A stretch of 64,000 bases of DNA from Corallococcus macrosporus DSM 14697 (lineage in GTDB: Bacteria; Myxococcota; Myxococcia; Myxococcales; Myxococcaceae): NCBI RefSeq assembly GCF_002305895.1, contig NZ_CP022203.1, forward strand, positions 2,644,501 to 2,708,500, given 5' to 3'. The notes beneath the pieces are model-generated. The model saw only the letters and a program-made list of their open reading frames with translations. It was not told the origin of the DNA and made no database searches. The translations under genes were made by a program, and so were the position numbers. Of the stretch, positions 46,084 through 54,759 are shown one piece after another (positions within the stretch are counted from its first letter, which is position 1; the number at the start of each line of letters is the position of its first letter).

Positions 46084-47097
46084 ATGAAAGCATATGAAGT
46101 CCAGGCGGGGTTCGGGTTGGACAAGCTGGTGCAGGTCGAGCGGCCCGACCCGGTGCCCGGCCCGATGCAGGTGCGGGTCCGGGTGAAGGCCACCAGCCTG
46201 AATTCGCGTGACCTGATGATGGTGGAGGGGCGCTACAACCCCCGGCAGAAGCTGCCCCTGGTTCCCAACTCGGATGGGGCGGGCGTGGTGGACGCCGTGG
46301 GGCCGGGCGTGACGCGGGTGAAGCCGGGCGACCGGGTGATGAGCCTCTTCGCCCAGGCGTGGAGCGCCGGAGCGCCCACCCGCGCCGCGCAGGTGAGCAC
46401 GCTTGGCGGCCCGCTGGACGGGGCGCTCGCGGACACGGTGTTGCTGCACGAGGACGGCGCGGTGCCCACACCGGCCTATCTCTCCGACGAAGAGGCGGCG
46501 ACGCTGCCGTGCGCGGCCGTGACGGCGTGGAGCGCGCTCGTCACCCATGGCGCCATCAAGGCGGGAGACACCGTGTTGCTGCAGGGCACCGGTGGCGTGT
46601 CCATCTTCGCGTTGCAGATCGCCCGGTTGATGGGCGCGCGAATCATCATCACCTCCAGCCATGACGCCAAGCTGGCGCGAGCCCGGACGCTGGGCGCGCA
46701 CGACGGCATCAACTACGTGACGACGCCGGACTGGGACAAGGCGGCGCGCGCGCTGACGGGCGGCGTGGGCGTGGACCACGTGGTGGAGGTGGGTGGCGCG
46801 GAGACCTTCGAGAAGTCCCTGCGCGCGGTCCGGCCCGGCGGGACGGTGTCTGTCATTGGCGTGCTCAGCGGCGGCGCGGGGGCCGTGCCGCTGACGCCCA
46901 TCCTGATGCAGAACCTGCGGGTGCAGGGCATCTTCGTGGGCCACCGTCAGAGCTTCGAGGCCCTCAACCGGGCCTTCACGCTGCACGCGGTGCGCCCGGT
47001 GGTGGACCGCGTGTTCGACTTCTCCGAGGCGCGCGCCGCCTTCGAGCACCTCAAGAGCGGGGCTCACTTCGGGAAGGTGGTCATCCGGGTGGCTTGA
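46084..47097 (+). CDS. Zinc-independent quinone oxidoreductase-like dehydrogenase
   Basis: A 337-residue medium-chain dehydrogenase/reductase. The N-terminus has Met-Lys-Ala-Tyr-Glu-Val and Ser-Asp-Gly-Ala-Gly-Val-Val; the nucleotide-binding site reads Gln-Gly-Thr-Gly-Gly-Val-Ser-Ile-Phe-Ala-Leu-Gln. It lacks the Cys ligands of zinc alcohol dehydrogenases. The protein is clearly paralogous to the one at 11009-12019, with many identical blocks (for example Thr-Leu-Pro-Cys-Ala-Ala-Val-Thr-Ala-Trp). NADPH and a quinone or enal are the likely substrates. It stands alone, divergent from the cytochrome gene and convergent with the RIO kinase gene. Confidence 0.86.
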   Translation: MKAYEVQAGFGLDKLVQVERPDPVPGPMQVRVRVKATSLNSRDLMMVEGRYNPRQKLPLVPNSDGAGVVDAVGPGVTRVKPGDRVMSLFAQAWSAGAPTRAAQVSTLGGPLDGALADTVLLHEDGAVPTPAYLSDEEAATLPCAAVTAWSALVTHGAIKAGDTVLLQGTGGVSIFALQIARLMGARIIITSSHDAKLARARTLGAHDGINYVTTPDWDKAARALTGGVGVDHVVEVGGAETFEKSLRAVRPGGTVSVIGVLSGGAGAVPLTPILMQNLRVQGIFVGHRQSFEALNRAFTLHAVRPVVDRVFDFSEARAAFEHLKSGAHFGKVVIRVA

Positions 47098-47202
47098 GAC
47101 AGGTGGCGGGGGCTCGTCCCACGCCGGGACGCTGCGCCGCGGCCGGGCACCGGCGTTCTTCACTTCAGGCCGGTGCCAGGCGTGGAGCCATCCTGTCACG
47201 GA

Positions 47203-47228
47203 CCCGGAGCAGCGGTGGCTGCTCCGGG
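47203..47228. terminator. Hairpin between convergent genes
   Basis: A perfect 11-bp stem (47203-47213 with 47218-47228) with a GGTG loop lies between the stops at 47097 and 47244. It is the strongest structure in the gap and may stop transcription from both sides, although no T-run follows. Confidence 0.6.
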
Positions 47229-47243
47229 AGTCCCGACGACGGC

Positions 47244-49247
47244 TCAGGAACCTGCTTCGTGCGAGCCGGGGTCGGACGAGGAGCCTGGACGGGCCACGTA
47301 GGAGACCTGGGGCCCGCCCGGCCGAGGTGGACGCGGGCCGCCCCGACCCTGAGGTTGGCGTTGCGGTCGCGGTCCACCGCTGTTGCCGCCGTTCCCCTGC
47401 CGGGGTTCGCGGACCAGGTTCTGGGGCGGAGCGCCTGGGTCGGCGCGGGTCTCCACGACGGGGTCCTGCCGGCCGTTGCCCCGCCGCTCGTTCCGGTCCG
47501 CGCGCGGCCCGCCGCCGCGCGGTCCGCCGCCCTGGCTCATCGGTGAGGTGGGCGCGTCGCCGCGAGGCTCATTCCTTGGCGGGCGGGCGTTTCCGAACAC
47601 GCGCTGCTCGGCGCCGGACACGTCCGAGTCGCCGCCGCGCGCGTTGTTGGAGCGGGGCGGCCTGCCATTGCGTGGGTCGCTCTGACGCGGGCCCCCCGCG
47701 GACGCGCCTTCCGCGAATCGTTCGCGGGGAAGGGGACCGCCCGTGCCGCCACCGTCCGCACGCGGCTCGTTCTGACGCCAGCCTCCGTTGTCACGGCGCC
47801 CGGTCGCGCGCGAGCCATCCGTCGGACCGCCATTCGAGCGTGGCTCGTTCTGGCGAGGCCCGCCCGGGAGCCGGCCCTTCGCACGCGGTTCGTTCGAGCG
47901 CGGGCCGCCCTGGAATGCCCCGTTCGAGGAACGCGGTTCGTTCGAGCGCGGACCGCCCTGCGGACCACCATTCGAGGCACGCGGTTCATTCGAGCGCGGA
48001 CCACCCTGCGGACCACCATTCGAGGCACGCGGTTCGTTCGAGCGCGGACCACCCTGGAACGCCCCGTTCGCGGCACGCGGTTCATTCGAGCGCGGGCCGC
48101 CCTGCGGGCCACCATTCGCACGCGGCGCGTTCGAGCCCGGTCGCCCCGGCCCGCCGCCTCCCATCCGCTGCCCGTTCGGCGGGGGCCGAGCGCCATTGCC
48201 CGCGCCGTTCCGCGGCGGGGGCCGGCCTCCGCCAGCGCCTCGATTGCGCCCGCCCCGAGGCGGAGGCGCCGCCACGGCGGGCTTGCCTCTCTCTCCTCCG
48301 CCCTGCCGGAGCACCAGCGCCTCCAACTCGCGGAGCTCGGCCTCGGCGGCCTCCTCGGGCGTCAGGTCGCGCTGGGGCGCGGCGGCCTGCTCGGCCGGCG
48401 CGGGCTGCGGCGGCGGCCGGAATCCGCCCCGGCGCTCCTCACCCTGGGGCCGGGAGCCCTGGCCCCTGGCGCCACCGCGCCCGTTCTGCCGGGGGCCTTC
48501 CCGGAAGTTGCCCGACGGCACGAAGTCCGGGGTCAGCTCCCGCCGCACATAGGCGTTCCAGATTTCGCCCGTCTCACCGGCGGTGCCGTGCAGCCAGGGC
48601 GCCGTGCTCGCGAGGAAGTTGCGGACGTTGTCCAGGTCGCGGCGGAAGTAGAACTCCGCGCTGTTGTTGCGCGCGGCCGCCACCGTCTGCGGGAAGTCGA
48701 TGATGACCGGCCCCGCATAGCTCATGAGGATGTTGTACGGGGACAGGTCGCCGTGGATGAGGTCGGCGCACAGCATGTTGATGACCTGCGCCCGCAGGTC
48801 CACGTAGAGCGCGTGCGCGTCCTCGGGGGTGGCGGGTGGCGCCTCCACCATGCGCGGGGCGGGGTGGCCCTCCGCGTCCAGCACCACCTCCATGAGGAGG
48901 ATGCCCTCGTAGAACAGCACCGGGGTGGGGACGCGCACCCCCTGGGCGTGCAGCTTGTAGAGCGAGTCCGACTCCGCGCTCTTCCACGCGTCCTCGGCGG
49001 CGTTCTGCCCGAAGCGGCTGCCCTTCTCGATGGCGCGGCGCGTGCGCGAGTTGCGCACCTCGCGCCCCTCCCGGTAGCCCGCGTTGTTGCGGAAGTTGCG
49101 CTCGTGGCGCTCCTTGTACAGCTTGGCCGCGACCACCTCACCGGCATGCTGGACCAGCCATACCTCTGCCTCCTTGCCCGTCTTCAACTGGCCGATGATG
49201 GCTTCGATGATGCCATCGGCCAGGAGGGTCTCTAGCGAGTCATTCAT
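47244..49247 (-). CDS. RIO-type protein kinase with long Arg/Gly/Pro repeat tail
   Basis: A 667-residue protein. The first 250 residues are a RIO-like atypical kinase: Lys-Thr-Gly-Lys-Glu-Ala-Glu-Val (nucleotide loop), Ala-Ala-Lys-Leu-Tyr-Lys (ATP Lys), the catalytic His-Gly-Asp-Leu-Ser-Pro-Tyr-Asn-Ile-Leu, and Ile-Ile-Asp-Phe-Pro (metal Asp). RIO kinases act in ribosome maturation in archaea and eukaryotes. The other 415 residues are disordered Gly/Arg/Pro/Asn sequence. They include five 16-residue repeats of the form GGPRSNEPRA plus a short variable end, and RGG-like motifs. Such tails bind RNA or drive condensates in other organisms, so that is inferred here. ATG 49247 begins Met-Asn-Asp-Ser-Leu-Glu-Thr-Leu-Leu. 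Divergent from the histone-like gene. Confidence 0.88.
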   Translation of the reverse strand: MNDSLETLLADGIIEAIIGQLKTGKEAEVWLVQHAGEVVAAKLYKERHERNFRNNAGYREGREVRNSRTRRAIEKGSRFGQNAAEDAWKSAESDSLYKLHAQGVRVPTPVLFYEGILLMEVVLDAEGHPAPRMVEAPPATPEDAHALYVDLRAQVINMLCADLIHGDLSPYNILMSYAGPVIIDFPQTVAAARNNSAEFYFRRDLDNVRNFLASTAPWLHGTAGETGEIWNAYVRRELTPDFVPSGNFREGPRQNGRGGARGQGSRPQGEERRGGFRPPPQPAPAEQAAAPQRDLTPEEAAEAELRELEALVLRQGGGERGKPAVAAPPPRGGRNRGAGGGRPPPRNGAGNGARPPPNGQRMGGGGPGRPGSNAPRANGGPQGGPRSNEPRAANGAFQGGPRSNEPRASNGGPQGGPRSNEPRASNGGPQGGPRSNEPRSSNGAFQGGPRSNEPRAKGRLPGGPRQNEPRSNGGPTDGSRATGRRDNGGWRQNEPRADGGGTGGPLPRERFAEGASAGGPRQSDPRNGRPPRSNNARGGDSDVSGAEQRVFGNARPPRNEPRGDAPTSPMSQGGGPRGGGPRADRNERRGNGRQDPVVETRADPGAPPQNLVREPRQGNGGNSGGPRPQRQPQGRGGPRPPRPGGPQVSYVARPGSSSDPGSHEAGS
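47887..48123 (-). repeat. 48-bp tandem repeat inside the RIO kinase gene
   Basis: Four exact-length 48-base units start at 47887, 47935, 47983 and 48031, and a fifth of 45 bases starts at 48079. They are highly similar; differences lie mostly in the variable end of the 16-residue peptide unit. Because the unit is a multiple of three, changes in copy number keep the frame open. Degenerate copies continue on both sides. Confidence 0.85.
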
Positions 49248-49631
49248 TCCGACGCGGGGTTCCAGTGGGGGCCGGGCGGGATTGGCGGCGCAGTGGCGAG
49301 CGTGCGGGCGGCCCTGTTCGCGGCGCACGGCGGCATGTGAACATCTCGCGGGGCCTTCTTGCTACCAACACAGTGCGGCAAGCAGCCAGGAAGCCTGGCG
49401 GATGGCCTGCTAGCAGGTTGCCTCCCGAGGTTCCAGGAAAGCCAGGGCTTTGAAGGGCCTGGGTGGGTCATCTTGGACCAGGGGGCGAGCGGGTTCCAGG
49501 CCTTCCCACCGGGAGCGTTCACCCGGGAAAGGTGCTGGGAGGCCGTGACGGGTGGGCACCTGGGCGCGCGTGGGCTCTTGGACCCGCCCGAGGGGGCGCT
49601 ACGATGCGCGCCGTCCAGGGAGGGGTTCAGC
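49248..49631. other. Divergent promoter region between the RIO kinase and histone-like genes
   Basis: This is a 384-base gap between two divergent starts and must hold both promoters. It includes a slightly AT-richer patch at 49330-49400. I found no convincing sigma-70 or sigma-54 boxes, no RNA gene and no perfect inverted repeat of ten or more bases. Frames running through it look non-coding. Confidence 0.5.
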
Positions 49632-50258
49632 ATGGCGACGAAGTCACGCAAGACGGCTGTTGCGAAGAAGTCATCCCGGCGTAGCGCCACGGCGAAGAAG
49701 GCCACGCCGAAGAAGGCGGCATCCAAGAAGGCCGGCGGCGCGAAGAAGCGCGCCGCGAAGAAGCGCGCCGCGAAGAAGACGACGGCGAAGAAGACGACGG
49801 CGAAGAAGCGCGCCGCGAAGAAGGCGACGCTGAAGAAGCCCTCCGCCAGGAAGGCCGCGACGAAGCCGCGCGCCGCGAGGAAGGCGACGGCGAAGAAGAC
49901 CACCGCGCGCAAGACGGCGACGCGGCGGACCTCCGCGGCTCGGCGTGAGCGGCCCGCGACGGGTGCTTTGTTGGTCGAGCAGGTGGAGACGACGTCCGCG
50001 GGGCTCCAGCCCCTGGCGCCGGCCCACGCGCCGGTGGACGAGTTCACCAGCACCGGCAACGAGGTGCTCGACATCTTCCAGCGCTACGACCGCGACCGGA
50101 CCGGCACCATCGACCGCGCCGAGTTCGCCCGCCTGCTGGAGGCGCTGGGGCAGAACATCTCCGACGAAGAGCTGGAAATCGCGGTCGACATCGTCGACAC
50201 GGACCGCACCGGGAAGATTTCCTGGAACGAGTTCAAGGCGTGGTGGAACAGCCGTTGA
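49632..50258 (+). CDS. Histone H1-like protein fused to an EF-hand pair
   Basis: A 208-residue cytoplasmic protein in two parts. Residues 1-105 are almost only Lys, Ala, Arg, Thr and Ser in repeats such as Ala-Ala-Lys-Lys and Thr-Thr-Ala-Lys-Lys, like the tail of histone H1 and bacterial H1-like proteins, which bind DNA. After a linker, residues 143-205 form two canonical EF hands. Loop 1 starts at Asp153, with acid or oxygen ligands at 155, 157 and 161 and Glu164. Loop 2 starts at Asp189, with 191, 193 and Glu200. DNA binding controlled by calcium is the obvious inference. ATG 49632 follows GGAGGGG. The hybrid kinase gene begins 87 bases downstream on the same strand. Confidence 0.85.
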   Translation: MATKSRKTAVAKKSSRRSATAKKATPKKAASKKAGGAKKRAAKKRAAKKTTAKKTTAKKRAAKKATLKKPSARKAATKPRAARKATAKKTTARKTATRRTSAARRERPATGALLVEQVETTSAGLQPLAPAHAPVDEFTSTGNEVLDIFQRYDRDRTGTIDRAEFARLLEALGQNISDEELEIAVDIVDTDRTGKISWNEFKAWWNSR

Positions 50259-50345
50259 CCGGCTGTCGCAACACCCCCCAGGGCCGCGCCCGCGTCTGGC
50301 ATGATGCGGCCCGAGCGGACCGTCATTCTCGTGGTAGGGGGAAGG

Positions 50346-53135
50346 GTGTCTGACCTGGCGTCGAGCGCACATGCGGCCGTCTTCGAGCACTCGCGGGACG
50401 GGGTGCTCGTGCTGGATGCTGCGCAGCGCATCGTGGAGGTCAACCGCGCCGCGGAGCGAATCTTCGGGCCGCGCGCCGGACTGGTGGGGCAGCCCGTGGG
50501 GGCGCTCCTGCCAGGGTGGCGTCCTCCGGAGCCTCGCGCCTCCGCCGATACCGCCTCGCGGGAGACGGAGCTGGCCGGTCAGCGTCCGGGCGGCACCGGC
50601 CCCGCGCACTATCTGCGGGTGGTGACATTGCCGGTGTCGGGGACGGGCGCGGAGGGCTGGGTCCTCCAGCTCCACGACATGACGGCCCGCCTCGAAGTGG
50701 AAGCCTCCTTGCGGCAGCAGAAGGAGTTCTTCGAAGCGGTGGTCATCAACAGCCCGGTGGCCATCATCACCATCACCCGTCAGTTCCGCGTGTTGTCGTG
50801 GAACCCGGAGGCCACGCGCCTCTTCGGGTACTCGCCGGCCGAGGCGCTGGGCAAGCACATCTTCGAGCTGGTGGCCACCGAGCCCACCGTCCTCCCGGAG
50901 GCGCAGCAGGCGTCCCGCGAAGTCGTGCAGCGGGGGAAGCTGCGCTCCGTCACCCGGCGGGTCCGCAAGGACGGGAGCGTGGTGGACGTGGAGCTGCGCG
51001 CGCTGCCGGTGTCGGTGGGCGGCCGGCAGTTGGGCTTCATCGCCATCTACCACGACATCACCGACCTGGAGCGGGCGCGCAGGGCGGCGGAGGCGGCCAA
51101 CCAGGCCAAGAGCCTGTTCCTGGCCACCATGAGCCACGAAATCCGCACGCCGATGAACGCCATCATCGGCATGACGGGGCTGCTGCTGGACCGCACGCTG
51201 ACGGAGGAGCAGCGCGACTTCGTGGCCACCATCCGGCAGAGCAGCGAGGCGCTGCTGACGCTGCTCAACGACGTGCTGGACTTCTCCAAGATTGAGGCCG
51301 GCCGCTTCGAGGCGGAGCTGCGCCCCTTCGACCTGCGCCAGTGCGTGGAGTCCGTGCTGGACCTGATGGCCGTGCGCGCCAGCGAGAAGGGCCTGGACCT
51401 GGGCTGCGACATGGCGCCGGAGCTGCCGCAGATGCTGGTGGGGGACGCGTCCCGCCTGCGCCAGGTGCTGCTCAACCTGGTGGGCAACGCGCTCAAGTTC
51501 ACCGAGCACGGCGGCGCCGTGGTGAGCGTGGAGGGCGCGCCGCTGGCCGGCGCGGAGGGCGAGGCGGACTGGGCGCTGACCTTCAGCGTGCAGGACACCG
51601 GCCCCGGCATCCCCGAGGACCGGCGCGCGGGCTTGTTCCAGCCGTTCAACCAGCTCGACGCGTCCGTGTCCCGGCGCTTCGGCGGCACGGGGCTGGGGCT
51701 GGCCATCTGCAAGCGGCTGGTGGAGGCCATGGGCGGCACCATCTGGGTGGAGAGCGAAGGGGTTCCCGGCCGGGGCACCACCTTCCGCTTCACCCTGCGC
51801 GCCCAGGCGGCGCCGCAGGCCTACGCGGTTCAGCCACGGCAGGAGCAGGCGCTGCTCCAAGGCCGGCGCGTGCTCATCGTGGACGACAACGCCCTGTTCC
51901 GGCGGCTGCTGGGCCGGCAGCTCCAGGCCTGGGGCCTGCAACCGGCGGAGGCGGCGTCGGGGATGGAGGCGCTGGCCCAGCTCCAGGCGGGGGCCCGCTT
52001 CGAGGCGGTGCTCATCGACCACCACATGCCGGGGCTGGATGGCACCGCGCTGGCCGAGCGCATCCGCGAGCGCGAGGAGACGCGCGCCCTGCCCCTGGTG
52101 CTGGTGTCGACCCCGGGCCGCCGGGGCAACCCGCCCGAGGGGCTCTTCGCCGGGGTGCTGTCGCGTCCGCTGAAGGACTCGCAGCTCTACGACGCGCTGA
52201 TGTCGTGCTTCTCGCAGCACATCCCCCAGCTCACGGCGGCCCGGCAGGCGCGGCCCTCGCGCGCGGGGCCCTTCCCGGGGGAGCGGCCGGGGGACACCGT
52301 GCCGCTCGACATCCTCCTGGTGGAGGACAACGCGACCAACCAGAAGCTGGCGCTGCTCGTGCTGGAGCGGCTGGGCTACCGCGCCGACGTGGCGTTGAAC
52401 GGGCGCCAGGCGCTGCAGGCCCTGAACCAGAAGCGCTACGACGTGGTGCTCATGGACCTCCAGATGCCGGAGATGGACGGCCTGGAGGCCACCCGCCGCA
52501 TCCGCGAGGAGCTGCCGCCCAAGGTGCAGCCCTGGGTCATCGCGATGACGGCCAACGCCATGGACTCCGACCGGGAGCAGTGCTTCTCGGCGGGCATGGA
52601 CGACTTCCTGGGCAAGCCCATCCGCGTGGAGGCGCTGACGGCCGCGCTGCTGCGCTGTCAAGGCCGGCGCTCGGAGGTCGCGCCGGAGCGGCGTGTCGCG
52701 GTGAGCAGCGCGACGGCGGCGCCCCTGGCCCCCGACCTGGACGGCCTGCCGGAGTCCGCGCGCATCCCGGGCCTGGAGCCCGAGGCGCTGGCCCGGCTGT
52801 GGGCGGAGCTGGGGGCGCAGGCGGCGCAGATCCTCCCCGAGCTCATCGACACCGCGCTGCACAGCATGCCGGCCCTCCTGGACGACGCGTACTCCGCCCT
52901 GGGGCGAGGCCACGCGGATGACCTGGGCCGGGCCGCGCACACGCTCAAGTCGAACGCGGCCTGGTTCGGCGCGAGCGCGCTGGAGGCCCAGGCTCGGCAC
53001 ATCGAGCTGCAGGCGGATGGCGGCGCCCTGGAGGGCATGGCCGAGCGGCTGGACCGGTGCCGCGCGGAGCTGGAGGTGACGCGGCTGCTGCTGGGCCGCC
53101 TGCGCGACAGCGTCCTCGCCCTGTCCGGCGGCTGA
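50346..53135 (+). CDS. Hybrid sensor histidine kinase with two receivers and HPt
   Basis: A 929-residue cytoplasmic hybrid kinase with no membrane segment. Domains in order are PAS (about 5-115), PAS (about 125-245), HisKA with Met-Ser-His-Glu-Ile-Arg-Thr-Pro (phospho-His near 263), HATPase with Asn and Gly boxes (about 370-490), receiver 1 (about 505-625), receiver 2 (about 652-775) and HPt (about 805-929, His near 865 in His-Thr-Leu-Lys-Ser). Receiver 2 keeps all key residues including Gly-Lys-Pro. Receiver 1 has the acceptor Asp in Ile-Asp-His-His-Met-Pro but Arg-Pro in place of Lys-Pro. GTG 50346 is chosen for GGGGGAAGG just upstream; an in-frame ATG at 50301 is the alternative. Signal unknown. 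Confidence 0.93.
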   Translation: MSDLASSAHAAVFEHSRDGVLVLDAAQRIVEVNRAAERIFGPRAGLVGQPVGALLPGWRPPEPRASADTASRETELAGQRPGGTGPAHYLRVVTLPVSGTGAEGWVLQLHDMTARLEVEASLRQQKEFFEAVVINSPVAIITITRQFRVLSWNPEATRLFGYSPAEALGKHIFELVATEPTVLPEAQQASREVVQRGKLRSVTRRVRKDGSVVDVELRALPVSVGGRQLGFIAIYHDITDLERARRAAEAANQAKSLFLATMSHEIRTPMNAIIGMTGLLLDRTLTEEQRDFVATIRQSSEALLTLLNDVLDFSKIEAGRFEAELRPFDLRQCVESVLDLMAVRASEKGLDLGCDMAPELPQMLVGDASRLRQVLLNLVGNALKFTEHGGAVVSVEGAPLAGAEGEADWALTFSVQDTGPGIPEDRRAGLFQPFNQLDASVSRRFGGTGLGLAICKRLVEAMGGTIWVESEGVPGRGTTFRFTLRAQAAPQAYAVQPRQEQALLQGRRVLIVDDNALFRRLLGRQLQAWGLQPAEAASGMEALAQLQAGARFEAVLIDHHMPGLDGTALAERIREREETRALPLVLVSTPGRRGNPPEGLFAGVLSRPLKDSQLYDALMSCFSQHIPQLTAARQARPSRAGPFPGERPGDTVPLDILLVEDNATNQKLALLVLERLGYRADVALNGRQALQALNQKRYDVVLMDLQMPEMDGLEATRRIREELPPKVQPWVIAMTANAMDSDREQCFSAGMDDFLGKPIRVEALTAALLRCQGRRSEVAPERRVAVSSATAAPLAPDLDGLPESARIPGLEPEALARLWAELGAQAAQILPELIDTALHSMPALLDDAYSALGRGHADDLGRAAHTLKSNAAWFGASALEAQARHIELQADGGALEGMAERLDRCRAELEVTRLLLGRLRDSVLALSGG

Positions 53136-53258
53136 CACGCGGCGGGTGGCGCTACGCGGATTGCGCGACGGCGGGCCACGTCGGCCGTGCCAGCGGCCCC
53201 GTCCGGGCGCTATCTCTTCGGGCCCATTCGAGGATGCCTCCGAGGAGACGCAAAGCAC

Positions 53259-54674
53259 ATGGCCCGATACGACTTCGACCTGTTCACCATTGGCGGAGGC
53301 TCTGGCGGCGTGGCGGCCAGCCGCAGGGCCGGGGCCCACGGCGCCCGGGTGGCGGTGTGTGAGGACCGCGACGTGGGCGGCACCTGTGTCCACCGCGGCT
53401 GCGTGCCCAAGAAGCTGCTGGTGTACGGCAGCCACTTCCGGGAGGAGTTCGAGGACGCGGAGGGCTACGGCTGGAGCGTCCAGGCGCCGGTGTTCACCTG
53501 GAGCAAGCTGCTGGCCGCCAAGGACAAGGAGCTGGACCGGCTGCGCGGCGTGTACGGCCGGCTGCTGCGGGACTCCGGCGTGACGTTGATGGAGGGGCGC
53601 GGCCGGGTGGTGGACGCCCACACGGTGGAGGTGGCCGGCGAGCTGTACACGGCGGAGCGCATCCTGGTCGCCACCGGCTCCCGGCCCTACCTCCCGCCCG
53701 ACATCACGGGCATCGAGCACGCCATCACCTCGGATGAAGCGCTGTCGTTCCCGGAGCTGCCCAAGCGGCTGGCCATCGTCGGGGCCGGGTACATCGGCGT
53801 GGAGCTGGCGGGCGTCTTCCACGGCCTGGGCTCGAAGGTGACGATGCTGATTCGCGGCGCCAGCGTGCTGGGCGGGTTCGACGAGGACGTCCGCTCCTTC
53901 CTCACGGAGGAGATGCGCAAGAAGGGCATCGACCTGATGACGGACACCTTCATCCGGGACATCGAGAAGCGGGCCGAGGGTGGGGTGAGCCTGCTGACGG
54001 GCGGGGGTGAGACGGTGGAGGCGGACGCGGTGCTCTTCGCCACCGGCCGCGTGCCGAACACCACGGGGCTGGGGCTGGAGGAGGCGGGCGTGGTGCTGGA
54101 CGGGCGGGGCGCGGTGGTGGTGGACGAGTGGTCCCGCTCGTCCGTGGAGAGCATCTACGCGGTGGGGGACGTCACCGACCGCATCAACCTCACCCCGGTG
54201 GCCATCGCGGAGGGGCGGGCCCTGGCGGAGACGCTCTTCAACGACAACCCCACGCAGATGAACCACACCAACGTCCCGTCCGCCGTCTTCAGCCAGCCGC
54301 CCGTGGCGTCCGTGGGCCTGACGGAGCTGGAGGCGCGGGAGCGGCACGGGAAGCTGGACATCTACGTCGCCAGCTTCCGCCCCATGAAGCACACGCTGAG
54401 CGGCCGCAACGAGCGCACCATGATGAAGGTGGTGGTGGAGCGCGACTCCAATCGCGTGCTCGGCTGCCACATGGTGGGGACGGACGCGCCGGAAATCATC
54501 CAGGGCCTGGCCGTGGCGGTGAAGTGCGGCGTCACCAAGAAGCAGCTCGACGCCACCGTGGGCATCCACCCCACCGCGGCCGAGGAGTTCGTCACCCTGC
54601 GGGACAAGCGGCCGGACCCCGACGAGCGCCTGGCGGCGGAGCTGGGGCATGATGCGGCGGCGCCCCGGCGCTGA
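53259..54674 (+). CDS. gor: Glutathione-disulfide reductase-like flavoprotein
   Basis: A 471-residue FAD-dependent pyridine-nucleotide disulfide reductase. The FAD motif Gly-Gly-Gly-Ser-Gly-Gly-Val is followed by the redox pair Gly-Gly-Thr-Cys-Val-His-Arg-Gly-Cys-Val-Pro-Lys-Lys, the form seen in glutathione reductases. The NADPH motif Gly-Ala-Gly-Tyr-Ile-Gly-Val-Glu and the C-terminal catalytic His in Gly-Ile-His-Pro-Thr-Ala-Ala-Glu-Glu follow. It would keep the cytoplasmic thiol pool reduced. GAGGAG lies upstream of ATG 53259. Whether the substrate is glutathione or another low-molecular thiol cannot be read from sequence. Confidence 0.88.
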   Translation: MARYDFDLFTIGGGSGGVAASRRAGAHGARVAVCEDRDVGGTCVHRGCVPKKLLVYGSHFREEFEDAEGYGWSVQAPVFTWSKLLAAKDKELDRLRGVYGRLLRDSGVTLMEGRGRVVDAHTVEVAGELYTAERILVATGSRPYLPPDITGIEHAITSDEALSFPELPKRLAIVGAGYIGVELAGVFHGLGSKVTMLIRGASVLGGFDEDVRSFLTEEMRKKGIDLMTDTFIRDIEKRAEGGVSLLTGGGETVEADAVLFATGRVPNTTGLGLEEAGVVLDGRGAVVVDEWSRSSVESIYAVGDVTDRINLTPVAIAEGRALAETLFNDNPTQMNHTNVPSAVFSQPPVASVGLTELEARERHGKLDIYVASFRPMKHTLSGRNERTMMKVVVERDSNRVLGCHMVGTDAPEIIQGLAVAVKCGVTKKQLDATVGIHPTAAEEFVTLRDKRPDPDERLAAELGHDAAAPRR

Positions 54675-54759
54675 AGCCGCGTCCCGAGGGCGGGTCAGGG
54701 CCCCGTCCCTGACGCCGTCCTTGCGCGGCTTCCGGACCGCATCGAGAGGTGACGACGCC

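Noticed and set aside
47887-48123. CRISPR-like direct repeats
   Set aside because: The 48-bp units are contiguous without spacers, in frame, and encode the RIO kinase tail. They are a coding tandem repeat.
49330-49400. tRNA-like or attachment-site-like sequence in the divergent region
   Set aside because: There is no acceptor stem or T-loop consensus, and no integrase or direct repeat nearby.
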